From NCBI GenBank assembly GCA_041170585.1, contig JBEDNN010000033.1, positions 1 to 16,439 on the forward strand: a DNA stretch of 16,439 bases. Reading direction: 5' to 3'. The notes under the pieces were generated by a model, which saw nothing but the letters and a program-made list of their open reading frames with translations, searched no databases and was not told the DNA's origin. This document shows positions 1 through 6,452 of the stretch, one piece after another. The stretch is from JBDLSY01 sp041170585 (lineage in GTDB: Bacteria > Pseudomonadota > Gammaproteobacteria > Burkholderiales > Burkholderiaceae_C). The translations under genes were made by a program, and so were the position numbers. Within the stretch, counting starts at the first letter, position 1; every line of letters starts with the position of its first letter.

Positions 1-114
1 AATTAAACTAATAGACCGCACAAATTCACCATTCACGCTGCTCATCAAGCTGTCAAACTGCGTTACCACTAACTTGAAAATTAATGTGAATATCGGAAAT
101 GCCAGCGGATCCAT
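1..114 (-). CDS. Partial membrane protein, N-terminus only; possibly VirB6/TrbL-like
   Basis: An open frame begins with ATG at 112-114 on the minus strand and stays open for 38 codons to the window edge, giving MDPLAFPIFTLIFKLVVTQF followed by DSLMSSVNGEFVRSISLI. An AGGA Shine-Dalgarno sequence lies 9 nt upstream of the ATG, which supports a real start. The first half is hydrophobic. The pattern of a short hydrophobic or amphipathic helix, then a polar FDSLMSSVNGEF stretch, then the start of a second hydrophobic run recalls the N-termini of VirB6/TrbL-type type IV secretion channel proteins. That resemblance is weak and rests on only 38 residues. The gene lies directly downstream of the leftward DUF3108 gene and could be cotranscribed with it, but the gap of 117 nt holds a decayed mobile-element copy. 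The reading frame is moderately secure and the product is a guess. Confidence 0.5.
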   Translation of the reverse strand, partial: MDPLAFPIFTLIFKLVVTQFDSLMSSVNGEFVRSISLI

Positions 115-152
115 TTGAATATATCCTGATTAATTAGTGCGATTAGGGGTTA

Positions 153-226
153 TTTAAAAGTTTCTTAGTAAAAATAAGGCCTATTTTAGATAAAAAATAC
201 AATAATTATTTTTAAGTAGTAACACC
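153..226 (-). mobile_element. Diverged, truncated MITE copy (third copy of the 108-bp element)
   Basis: Read on the minus strand from 226, this stretch aligns with the left end of the element at 3693-3800. The first 39 nt (226 down to 188) match at 35 positions, and all four differences are transitions. The similarity continues with small indels to about 153, including the TATTTT..CTAAGAAA..TTTTA block. The right terminal repeat cannot be recognised, so no target duplication can be checked. The left terminus lies 5 nt after the TAG stop of the DUF3108 gene. This is an older or decayed relative of the two intact copies. Confidence 0.75.
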
Positions 227-231
227 ATAAA

Positions 232-1656
232 CTATTCTTTCCAATCGCTCAATATAAATTCAGTGTACTGGCCATTTTGACGCGTAAAACGCATTTTTAC
301 TGGAAATCCGTAGCGTTTTGGATCTAGCCAAAGGTGTTGCTCTTCCTCGTAGTCTAATTGATCGTCTAATGGAACACGCTTGAGATACAATAAATTTAAA
401 GACTTTTCACCGATTTTGACTGTTTCTATGCCTTGACTTTGAAAACGCCAAGTCGTTAAGCCTGTGGGCCGATACACTTTAAAATCTTGTGTTGTGCCTG
501 CTACAAACCAACGGGGTTCAAGTTGTTGATTGATGCCCAACTGAATAATGATACTCAATAAATCTTGTCTGGTGTCATCATAAGCAACAAAACCTTCTTG
601 GCTAGAAATAACCGCTCTTTTTATGTAATGGTCTATGGTAGTGGCAACCATACTTTTTTTAGCGGTACTTTCTTCAATTCTAGTGGGGCGTAGATCATAG
701 ACAGTTAAATTACCTGTTACCGAATAACGTAAATCTGTTTGAGTATCGGTATTGTTTGACAATGTTTTTAGTTCAGTTTCATAGGTATGAAAAATATCGT
801 AAGGATCTTTACTCTCTGTTTTATCGCTGTTTTCATTGTTCAAAGCATTAATATGCTTTAAATATTTAAACTGAAAAGTAGTGAGTTGTTTTTTTACGCT
901 GTTGCTTGCTTCATCTTGAGTATAAGTATCGTAACGGGCTTGTACATTTTCAGGCAATTGATAGGGTAGTTTATAACTGTTATATGACAAATTATTTGGC
1001 GATGGTTGAATGACTGAATGAGTCGGTAAGTTACTGGTTGGATTTTTTTCATCGCTATTTAAAGGTCTATTGGTATTGAGTGCTTGTTTTTGCGGTACTT
1101 CAGTTGATTTTTCTTCGGTAGAAGGCAACTCTTTATCAGTGGGCAACAACACATCAGAAACGACATCAGAAACGGTTTCTGTTGGAGTCTCGGCTGTATC
1201 TGTTGGTGTTTCAACAGGTTTTGGCGGCAATATTAAAGGCAAACTATTCGTTAAATTGGCTAAAGAAGCATCAGCAGCACTAGTTTTAACCACTGGGGGT
1301 AATTTTATATTACGTGGTATAACTAGAGGAGCTGTTTTTATCAGTGTTTTGACTGTTTTGACTGTTTTAGGCGTTTGTACTGGTGGAGAGGGTAGGTTGA
1401 TTTTTTGTTGGGATATTTTTGGCGATTGTGGCAATAATAATTGTGCTTCTAATATAAAATCTGTACCGACTGATTTACTCAAAGAAGCCGACTGAATACC
1501 ACGCCAGTTTATTAAACCCGCACCTAATAAATGAAATAAAACAGAAACTATTAATGCAATCGCCAAAGTTTTTTGACTTTTATGAAGTATTAATTTTTTT
1601 TGTGGTGATTTGGTAGCAATGAACGGTTGAATAGGCAATTGAGGGGGTTTATTCAT
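232..1656 (-). CDS. DUF3108 domain protein with TonB-like proline-rich N-terminus
   Basis: This 474-residue protein has a short cytoplasmic N-terminus, one membrane segment at about residues 30-50 (LAIALIVSVLFHLLGAGLIN), a long proline-, threonine- and serine-rich spacer at about 60-240, and a folded C-terminal half at about 290-474. That half resembles DUF3108, including the closing part with KRVPLDDQLDYEEEQHLWLD and PVKMRFTRQNGQYTEFILS. The anchor plus proline-rich spacer is the architecture of TonB-like periplasm-spanning proteins, so the domain probably sits in the periplasm. DUF3108 proteins have no firmly established reaction, and an envelope role is inference. The spacer contains in-frame short repeats such as VKTVKT, encoded by a 9-bp tandem unit at 1345-1368. 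The ATG at 1656 has no Shine-Dalgarno sequence but fits the membrane-anchor design. The gene is divergent from hisC. The family call is fairly secure and the function is unknown. Confidence 0.8.
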   Translation of the reverse strand: MNKPPQLPIQPFIATKSPQKKLILHKSQKTLAIALIVSVLFHLLGAGLINWRGIQSASLSKSVGTDFILEAQLLLPQSPKISQQKINLPSPPVQTPKTVKTVKTLIKTAPLVIPRNIKLPPVVKTSAADASLANLTNSLPLILPPKPVETPTDTAETPTETVSDVVSDVLLPTDKELPSTEEKSTEVPQKQALNTNRPLNSDEKNPTSNLPTHSVIQPSPNNLSYNSYKLPYQLPENVQARYDTYTQDEASNSVKKQLTTFQFKYLKHINALNNENSDKTESKDPYDIFHTYETELKTLSNNTDTQTDLRYSVTGNLTVYDLRPTRIEESTAKKSMVATTIDHYIKRAVISSQEGFVAYDDTRQDLLSIIIQLGINQQLEPRWFVAGTTQDFKVYRPTGLTTWRFQSQGIETVKIGEKSLNLLYLKRVPLDDQLDYEEEQHLWLDPKRYGFPVKMRFTRQNGQYTEFILSDWKE

Positions 1657-1671
1657 ATAAAAACTTTTATT

Positions 1672-1716
1672 AAGTACGTTGAATATATTGAGTACGTTAA
1701 ATATATTGAGTGTATT
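1672..1716. repeat. 18-bp tandem repeat, about 2.5 copies
   Basis: Units at 1672-1689 (AAGTACGTTGAATATATT) and 1690-1707 (GAGTACGTTAAATATATT) are followed by a half unit GAGTGTATT at 1708-1716 and a further GAGTG. The block lies just upstream of the DUF3108 gene in its divergent intergenic region with hisC. It shares the core TGAATATATTG with the 18-bp repeat at the parB start (5479-5514). Confidence 0.8.
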
Positions 1717-1733
1717 GAGTGATTAATATTAAT

Positions 1734-1761
1734 AACAAATAACAAATAACAAATAACGAAT
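1734..1761. repeat. 7-bp tandem repeat AACAAAT x4
   Basis: Three perfect AACAAAT units (1734-1754) and one AACGAAT unit (1755-1761) lie in the hisC/DUF3108 divergent intergenic region. The rest of that 233-nt gap holds the 18-bp repeat, the palindrome at 1819-1833 and otherwise plain AT-rich sequence. Confidence 0.85.
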
Positions 1762-1818
1762 AATAATTAATCTAAATTATAAATACATCATTTTATTCAA
1801 TAGACTTAAAATTTTTTA

Positions 1819-1833
1819 ATTGATAGTATCAAT
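1819..1833. promoter_or_regulatory. 15-bp palindrome ATTGATAGTATCAAT, possible operator upstream of hisC
   Basis: ATTGATA and TATCAAT are perfect inverted arms around a single G, 57 nt before the hisC ATG. A weak promoter-like pair, TAGACT (1801-1806) and TAGTAT (1824-1829) with a 17-nt spacer, overlaps it, so a binding protein here could block transcription. Palindromes of this size also arise by chance in AT-rich DNA. No regulator is implied by the sequence. Confidence 0.25.
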
Positions 1834-1889
1834 AACCATAATTACAATTAATTGATGCACAAGTAAGCCGCCCGATTTAAAATAGCATA

Positions 1890-3002
1890 ATGAATACTCC
1901 ACTACCTATATTAAACCCGATACGCCCTGATGTATTAGCCATGCAACACTATGTTGTACAAGCAGCAACAGGCTTAATTAAGCTTGATGCTATGGAAAAT
2001 CCATATTCGCTACCTAACTTGTTGCAAACTGAATTAGCCCAAATATTAGGGCAGGTCGCATTAAACCGTTATCCCGTCAGCCATAGCGATGTAATAGCTG
2101 CTATTCGTAAAGCACAAATTATTCCAGCACAATACGGTGTTATGCTGGGCAATGGTTCAGATGAAATTTTACATTTACTGATTCAAGCGTGTGCAACAGA
2201 CAACGCTGTGATTATGGCACCCACGCCGGGGTTTGTTATGTATGCGATGAGTGCACAATTAAACCGTTGCCGTTTTGTTGGCGTGCCTTTACGCACTGAT
2301 TTTGAATTAGACTTGCCTTTGATGTTAGCAAATATTAAAGAACATAACCCAGCCATTTTATTTTTGGCGAATCCAAACAATCCTACAGGCAACGAATGGA
2401 GTACTGAATCTATTCAAGCGTGTATTAATGCAATGCAGCTTCATGGTGGTTTAGTCGTTATTGATGAAGCGTATCAACCGTTTTCAAACCATTCATGGCT
2501 TTCACGTTTATCTGATTCGCCCAATGTAGTATTAGTGCGTACTTTGTCTAAACTAGGCTTAGCAGGTTTGCGTTTAGGTTTTTTAGTAGCATCACCTGCT
2601 TGGATTGAACAGTTTGATAAAGTAAGACCGCCTTACAATATTAATGTACTGACTTTGGCGGCAACGCAGTTTATATTGTCGCACAACGCCATATTAGAAA
2701 TACAAGCAAAACAAATTATGGCTGAACGTACTCTTTTATTTGATGCTTTAACACATATGGCAAAAAATATGGCAGATGGCATTAATATTCAACCTTATCC
2801 GAGTGCTGCTAATTTTATTTTAGTTAAAGTACCTGATGCTAATCAATGGTTTACTACTTTAAAATCACAAGGTATTTTAGTCAAAAATGTGTCTAATTTG
2901 AGTCCTTTACTGCACAATTGTTTGCGTTTAACGGTGGGAAACAGTATTGAAAATGCTACTTTAATTACTGCTTTGCGCGTATTGGCAGACACAACGCTGT
3001 AG
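1890..3002 (+). CDS. hisC: Histidinol-phosphate aminotransferase
   Basis: This PLP-dependent class I/II aminotransferase transfers an amino group from glutamate to imidazole acetol phosphate, giving histidinol phosphate, a late cytoplasmic step of histidine synthesis. The 370 residues match the usual length. Visible motifs are KLDAMENPY near the N-terminus (31-39), GNGSDE (88-93), NPNNPTG (161-167), DEAY (192-195), the likely Schiff-base lysine K221 in VRTLSKLGLAG, and the phosphate-binding arginine R228 in GLRLGF. The ATG at 1890 has no Shine-Dalgarno sequence, but no better start precedes the conserved block. hisB follows 81 nt downstream on the same strand and the two are probably cotranscribed. 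hisD is not upstream and hisH is not downstream, so this is a split piece of the histidine pathway. HisC-family enzymes can also act on aromatic substrates, but adjacency to hisB favours the histidine role. Confidence 0.93.
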   Translation: MNTPLPILNPIRPDVLAMQHYVVQAATGLIKLDAMENPYSLPNLLQTELAQILGQVALNRYPVSHSDVIAAIRKAQIIPAQYGVMLGNGSDEILHLLIQACATDNAVIMAPTPGFVMYAMSAQLNRCRFVGVPLRTDFELDLPLMLANIKEHNPAILFLANPNNPTGNEWSTESIQACINAMQLHGGLVVIDEAYQPFSNHSWLSRLSDSPNVVLVRTLSKLGLAGLRLGFLVASPAWIEQFDKVRPPYNINVLTLAATQFILSHNAILEIQAKQIMAERTLLFDALTHMAKNMADGINIQPYPSAANFILVKVPDANQWFTTLKSQGILVKNVSNLSPLLHNCLRLTVGNSIENATLITALRVLADTTL

Positions 3003-3030
3003 ATAAATAATTTTTAATATATGAATATAA

Positions 3031-3062
3031 ATTTATAGATTTATAGATTTATAGATTTATAG
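3031..3062. repeat. 8-bp tandem repeat ATTTATAG x4 in the hisC-hisB gap
   Basis: Four perfect ATTTATAG units (3031-3038, 3039-3046, 3047-3054, 3055-3062) are followed by a partial ATTTA. They fill the spacer between the hisC stop and the hisB ribosome binding site. Slippage here would change intercistronic length without touching either reading frame. Confidence 0.9.
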
Positions 3063-3083
3063 ATTTAATTTAAAGGAAAATAT

Positions 3084-3674
3084 ATGAACCGTATTGCAGA
3101 TATTAGCCGCCATACCAACGAAACTAAAATTCGCGTTATTATTAATTTAGACGGCACAGGACAATCAGATTTACACAGTGGTGTGCCTTTTTTAGACCAC
3201 ATGCTTGAGCAAATTACACGCCATGGCTTGATTGATTTAACAGTGCAGTGTGAGGGCGATACTCATATTGATGACCACCATACGGTTGAAGATATTGGTA
3301 TTACATTGGGTCAAGCTATAGCAGCTGCTTTAGGCAATAAACAAGGTATCCGTCGTTATGGCCATGCGTATGTACCGCTAGATGAAGCCTTGTCGCGTGT
3401 TGTGATTGATTTTTCTGGCAGACCAGGTTTACACATGGACGTAAAATTTGTCCGGAGTATGGTGGGTAATTTTGACTTAGATTTGGTTTATGAATTTTTT
3501 CAAGGCTTTGTTAATCACGCTTTGGCTACCGTACATATTGACAACTTTAAGGGACACAATGCACACCACCAAGTAGAGACCATATTTAAAGCATTTGCAC
3601 GGGCAATGCGTGCTGCCATAGAATTAGACCCACGAATGCTGGGGGTTATTCCGTCTACAAAAGGCTGCTTGTAG
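3084..3674 (+). CDS. hisB: Imidazoleglycerol-phosphate dehydratase
   Basis: This enzyme removes water from imidazole glycerol phosphate to give imidazole acetol phosphate, the substrate of HisC, so the two neighbouring genes encode consecutive steps. At 196 residues it is the monofunctional form, without the histidinol-phosphatase domain fused in E. coli HisB. Motifs of the manganese-binding active site are visible: PFLDHMLEQITRHG (35-48), DTHIDDHHTVEDIG (59-72), and KGHNAHHQVETIFKAFARA (156-174), which together carry the paired histidines and glutamates that bind metal. The C-terminus has the usual VIPSTKGCL. An AAAGGA Shine-Dalgarno sequence lies before the ATG. An intact MITE copy begins 18 nt after the stop. 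Confidence 0.96.
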   Translation: MNRIADISRHTNETKIRVIINLDGTGQSDLHSGVPFLDHMLEQITRHGLIDLTVQCEGDTHIDDHHTVEDIGITLGQAIAAALGNKQGIRRYGHAYVPLDEALSRVVIDFSGRPGLHMDVKFVRSMVGNFDLDLVYEFFQGFVNHALATVHIDNFKGHNAHHQVETIFKAFARAMRAAIELDPRMLGVIPSTKGCL

Positions 3675-3684
3675 GTTTTTATAA

Positions 3685-3692
3685 ATAAATAG
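3685..3692. repeat. 8-bp target-site duplication ATAAATAG (left), copy 1
   Basis: ATAAATAG immediately precedes the GG terminus of the element at 3693 and is repeated exactly at 3801-3808 immediately after the CC terminus. A perfect 8-bp direct repeat flush with both ends is what transposon insertion leaves. Confidence 0.85.
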
Positions 3693-3800
3693 GGTATTGC
3701 TACTTAAAAATAGTTATTGTGTTTTTTATCTTACGCAAGCTTTATTTTGCTAAGAAAATTTTAGAAATATATACTTTAACCATATTAAAGTAGCAATGCC
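3693..3800 (+). mobile_element. 108-bp MITE, copy 1
   Basis: The element begins GGTATTGCTACTT and ends AAGTAGCAATGCC. The terminal inverted repeats extend to 24 bp (3693-3716 and 3777-3800) with 20 of 24 positions matching. It is flanked by a perfect 8-bp ATAAATAG duplication. It is identical to copy 2 at 6453-6560, and the identity extends 2 nt past the element by chance of flank. No coding frame of note lies inside. An internal hairpin at 3730-3754 pairs CTTA(c)GCAA with TTGCTAAG. GG ends and AT-rich 8-bp duplications occur in families such as ISL3 and IS1595, but I cannot assign the parent. Copy 1 lies between hisB and trmL. Confidence 0.9.
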
Positions 3801-3808
3801 ATAAATAG
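3801..3808. repeat. 8-bp target-site duplication ATAAATAG (right), copy 1
   Basis: This is the right-hand partner of the duplication at 3685-3692, flush with the end of the MITE. Confidence 0.85.
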
Positions 3809-3832
3809 TATTAATAGTATTAATAGTATTAA
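3806..3832. repeat. 9-bp tandem repeat TAGTATTAA x3
   Basis: Three perfect TAGTATTAA units run directly from the right MITE flank. The sequence TAG is shared with the end of the target duplication, so the tandem array may have existed before or grown after insertion. Confidence 0.85.
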
Positions 3833-3848
3833 TACTACATATACAAAG

Positions 3849-3931
3849 ATACTATTTTTTAAATAGTATTTTTAAGACAGTATTTTTAAGGCGGCACTTT
3901 TAAACAGTATTTAAAAATATTGCCTTAAAAA
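3849..3931 (+). promoter_or_regulatory. Stem-loops and degenerate AGTATTTTTAA repeats before trmL
   Basis: A perfect 9-bp hairpin ATACTATTT-ttt-AAATAGTAT spans 3849-3869 and is followed by TTTTTAAG, which is compatible with a weak terminator for hisB. A second 10-bp inverted repeat, TTTTTAAGGC (3883-3892) and GCCTTAAAAA (3922-3931), encloses further AGTATTTTTAA-like units. The arms are AT-rich and the role is uncertain. They may simply be products of local tandem duplication. Confidence 0.3.
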
Positions 3932-3946
3932 CAACAAAAGGTTTTT

Positions 3947-4423
3947 ATGTTTCATATTGTATTGGTTCACCCTGAAATACCGCCAAATACAGGCAATGCA
4001 ATTAGATTAGCGGCAAATACAGGCTGTACATTGCATTTAATTAAACCGCTGGGCTTTGAATTAAGCGATTATCATTTACGGCGAGCCGGTTTAGACTACC
4101 ACGAATACTCTGCATTACAAGTACATGAGGGCTGGGCTGATGCCAGTAGTGCTATAAAAATATTAAACCCAACAGGGCAGTGGTATGCCCTCACTACCAA
4201 AGGCAGCCGCCCACATACCGATATTGAATTTAAAATAGGCGATATATTGGTATTTGGCAGCGAAACCAAGGGATTGCCTGAAATAGTGCGTAATGAATTT
4301 GCTTTAACTAATCGCTTACGCTTGCCGATGCTGCCTACGCAACGTAGTTTAAATTTGAGTAATAGTATTGCAATTACGGTGTATGAAGCATGGCGACAAT
4401 GTGGTTTTGTGGGTGCGAATTAG
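3947..4423 (+). CDS. trmL: tRNA (cytidine(34)-2'-O)-methyltransferase TrmL (SPOUT family)
   Basis: TrmL methylates the ribose of the wobble nucleotide in some leucine tRNAs using S-adenosylmethionine. The 158 residues match the minimal SPOUT/YibK fold, in which a C-terminal trefoil knot binds the cofactor and the enzyme works as a dimer. Visible family blocks are the N-terminal VLVHPEIPPNTGNAIRLAANTG, the LRRAGLDYHEY stretch, the knot motif LVFGSETKGLPEIV, and the closing RSLNLSNSIAITVYEAWRQ. An AAAAGG Shine-Dalgarno sequence sits 6 nt before the ATG. The gene is separated from hisB by the MITE and repeats, and it converges on parB with a 76-nt gap. The alternative name is CspR/YibK. Confidence 0.92.
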   Translation: MFHIVLVHPEIPPNTGNAIRLAANTGCTLHLIKPLGFELSDYHLRRAGLDYHEYSALQVHEGWADASSAIKILNPTGQWYALTTKGSRPHTDIEFKIGDILVFGSETKGLPEIVRNEFALTNRLRLPMLPTQRSLNLSNSIAITVYEAWRQCGFVGAN

Positions 4424-4450
4424 GTTATTGATACTTTAATTAACCCTCTA

Positions 4451-4494
4451 ATTAATATCTTAACTAATATCTTAATTAATTGTTATTAATTAAG
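4451..4494. terminator. Candidate bidirectional terminator between trmL and parB, with 12-bp repeat
   Basis: CTTAATTAAT (4471-4480) and ATTAATTAAG (4485-4494) form a perfect 10-bp stem with a TGTT loop midway between two convergent genes. Just before it are two near-identical 12-bp units, ATTAATATCTTA (4451-4462) and ACTAATATCTTA (4463-4474). The stem is almost all A-T and lacks a clean T tract, so termination is only suggested by position. Confidence 0.35.
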
Positions 4495-4499
4495 CACCC

Positions 4500-5462
4500 T
4501 TAATTGACTATCCCTAGTTTTTCAATAACACCTTCTAATACGTCTAAACCTTTAAATGATATAGTGAGTGTGCCTTTACCATTTTTACCCATCTCTAAAG
4601 CAACTGCTGCCCCTAAACTATCGCTTAGTTGTTCAACTAAACGTTGAGTATCTTGATTTACAGGGGTTTTAAGTGATAATTGTGTTGTATTTTTTTTTGT
4701 GTTTTTTGTTGTATTGTTTATTGTATTGCTGGCGTTTGAGGTGAGGTTATTAGTATTTATATTGACTAACTTTTCGGCATCGCGAACGGATAATTTTTTT
4801 TGTACAATTTGATGAGCGAGTTGTATTTGCGTTGCATTGTCTACAGTCAATAAAGCACGGGCATGCCCCATATCTAAGTCGCCTGCCATTAGCATAGTCT
4901 GTACAGGCAGACATAAATTTAATAAACGCAATAAATTACTGACTGTAGAGCGGCTACGGCCTACAGCATGGGCGGCTATGTCGTGTGTTAAACCAAATTC
5001 ACGAACTAAACGGTCTATGCCTTGTGCTTCTTCTAGGGGGTTCAAGTTTTCGCGTTGAATATTTTCAATCAGTGCCATAATAGCGGCATTTTCATTACTG
5101 ACTTCTTTAACCAATACGGGTACTTCAGTTAAGCCCGCTATTTGACTGGCACGCCAGCGGCGTTCACCCGCAATAATTTCATACTGTATATGGCCTTGAC
5201 TAGATACATTGAGTGAACGCACCAAAATAGGTTGTATTAAACCATGTGATTTGATTGATTCCGCTAAAATATTCAATGTGGCTTCGTCCATCTGTGTACG
5301 CGGTTGGTACGCCCCTGATTGCAATTGACTTACTAACAAAGTCGTTGGTTTACCAACTTGAGTGATTAAATTTGAATGGTCTATCCCTAATAAAGTGTCT
5401 AAACCACGGCCTAAACCGCGTGGTTTCTTTTTAGTGTTAGTGTTATGGGCGGTATTAGTCAT
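4500..5462 (-). CDS. parB: Chromosome partitioning protein ParB
   Basis: ParB binds parS, loads as a CTP-dependent sliding clamp and works with ParA to segregate the origin region. The frame opens at 5498, but I prefer the ATG at 5462 (MTNTAHNTNTKKKPRGLGRG). The 12 extra residues MQYIQYIQCLNS are encoded by an 18-bp tandem repeat and precede the conserved KKPRGLGRGLDTLLG start block. Neither start has a clear Shine-Dalgarno sequence. In 5498 numbering the motifs are the CTP-binding GERRWRA (111-117), ALIENIQRENLNPLEEA (142-158), the helix-turn-helix around VGRSRSTVSNLLRLL (179-193), and a C-terminal dimerisation domain. An unusual Asn/Thr-rich linker lies at about 246-272. The gene is downstream of parA with a 124-nt gap and close to three parS sites. 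Confidence 0.93.
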   Translation of the reverse strand: MTNTAHNTNTKKKPRGLGRGLDTLLGIDHSNLITQVGKPTTLLVSQLQSGAYQPRTQMDEATLNILAESIKSHGLIQPILVRSLNVSSQGHIQYEIIAGERRWRASQIAGLTEVPVLVKEVSNENAAIMALIENIQRENLNPLEEAQGIDRLVREFGLTHDIAAHAVGRSRSTVSNLLRLLNLCLPVQTMLMAGDLDMGHARALLTVDNATQIQLAHQIVQKKLSVRDAEKLVNINTNNLTSNASNTINNTTKNTKKNTTQLSLKTPVNQDTQRLVEQLSDSLGAAVALEMGKNGKGTLTISFKGLDVLEGVIEKLGIVN

Positions 5463-5478
5463 AGAATTAAGACATTGA

Positions 5479-5514
5479 ATATACTGAATATATTGCATAT
5501 ACTGAATATATTGC
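5479..5514. repeat. 18-bp perfect tandem repeat x2 at the parB start
   Basis: ATATACTGAATATATTGC occurs at 5479-5496 and again at 5497-5514. The ATG at 5498 straddles the junction. Because the unit is a multiple of three, gain or loss would add or remove IQYIQC-like residues without a frameshift if that upstream start were used. Confidence 0.85.
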
Positions 5515-5586
5515 AGGTATTGATATTTAATAAATATATTAACGGTTAGCGTCAGTGGTATCTACACGGAATTACAGTCAATTAAA

Positions 5587-6372
5587 TTAATCAGACACAG
5601 GTATTAATGTTTCACGTGAAACACGTTGTAATAACTCTTTGGCAAAATTAACGTAAGCTTTAGCACCGCGTGAACTTGGGTCAAAAGTAACGCCAGGTTT
5701 ACCGTGGCTAGGGGCTTCTGCAAGCCGTACATTGCGTGGAATAACTGTTTGAAATAATTTATCACCAAAGAACTGCTCTAGTTGTGCCGATACTTGCTGG
5801 CTTAATGTCATACGTGGGTCATACATCACACGCAGTAAGCCAATAATTGTTAAATCAGTATTTAATTTTGCGGTGACACGTTTAATCGTATTGACTAAAT
5901 CACTTAATCCTTCTAGTGCAAAATACTCACACTGCATCGGAATAATGACGCCTTTGGCACAAATTAAACCGTTTAGTGTCAATAAAGACAGTGAAGGCGG
6001 GCAATCAACCAATACAAAATCATAGTCTTTTTTTACTGACTCTAAAGCACGCTTTAATTTAGTTTCACGCCCTTCTTCACCAACTAAATCAATTTCAGCC
6101 CCTGCCAATTCACGGTTAGCGGGCAATACGTGATAACCTGCTTCACTCAATAAAACCGTTTTTTTGATACTACTTTTGCCAATTAATACTTGATATACCG
6201 TACTAGTTAAGTTTTGTTTAGCAATACCGCTACCCATTGTTGCGTTGCCTTGAGGATCTAAGTCAATCAATAAAACACGCTGACCTATTTTGGCTAAACC
6301 CGCTGCTAAATTAACGGTTGTTGTGGTTTTACCAACGCCACCTTTTTGATTAGCGATACAAAAAACATTCAT
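5587..6372 (-). CDS. parA: Chromosome partitioning ATPase ParA (Soj)
   Basis: ParA is a deviant Walker ATPase that binds the nucleoid as an ATP-bound dimer and is released by ParB, moving the parS-bound origin region. The 261 residues are typical for the chromosomal Soj type without an N-terminal DNA-binding domain. Motifs visible are the deviant Walker A KGGVGKTT (10-17), LIDLDPQGNAT (35-45), and the Walker B-like VLVDCPPSLSLLTLNGL (121-137). An AAAGG Shine-Dalgarno sequence lies about 9 nt before the ATG at 6372. The last codons contain a perfect parS site (5608-5623), so a centromere site is embedded in coding sequence. parB follows downstream and rsmG lies upstream. MinD or septum-site proteins are excluded by the ParB partner and the lack of an amphipathic C-terminal helix. 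Confidence 0.95.
   Translation of the reverse strand: MNVFCIANQKGGVGKTTTTVNLAAGLAKIGQRVLLIDLDPQGNATMGSGIAKQNLTSTVYQVLIGKSSIKKTVLLSEAGYHVLPANRELAGAEIDLVGEEGRETKLKRALESVKKDYDFVLVDCPPSLSLLTLNGLICAKGVIIPMQCEYFALEGLSDLVNTIKRVTAKLNTDLTIIGLLRVMYDPRMTLSQQVSAQLEQFFGDKLFQTVIPRNVRLAEAPSHGKPGVTFDPSSRGAKAYVNFAKELLQRVSRETLIPVSD
5608..5623. promoter_or_regulatory. parS site 1 (TGTTTCACGTGAAACA), inside parA
   Basis: This 16-bp perfect palindrome is exactly the bacterial consensus ParB-binding site. It encodes part of the ParA C-terminus (RVSRETLIP). Confidence 0.93.
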
Positions 6373-6418
6373 AAGAATTGACCTTTATGCTACTGAACAA
6401 CAAATATTTTACGCGTTT

Positions 6419-6434
6419 TGTTTCACGTGAAACA
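6419..6434. promoter_or_regulatory. parS site 2 (TGTTTCACGTGAAACA), upstream of parA
   Basis: This perfect 16-bp palindrome lies 47 nt upstream of the parA start codon, between parA and the MITE copy at 6453. ParB bound here could also influence parAB transcription. That is inference. Confidence 0.93.
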
Positions 6435-6444
6435 TTTTATATAT

Positions 6445-6452
6445 ATTTTTAA
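6445..6452. repeat. 8-bp target-site duplication ATTTTTAA (left), copy 2
   Basis: ATTTTTAA directly precedes the GG terminus at 6453 and recurs exactly at 6561-6568 after the CC terminus. Confidence 0.85.

Noticed and set aside
123..131. ATCCTGATT as another copy of the 77-nt hairpin repeat
   Set aside because: Only 9 bases match and there is no opposing arm nearby.
1070..1495. Rightward 141-residue open frame
   Set aside because: It lies wholly antisense to the proline/threonine-rich spacer of the DUF3108 gene. Its serine/valine/glycine-rich text is the complement of that low-complexity stretch.
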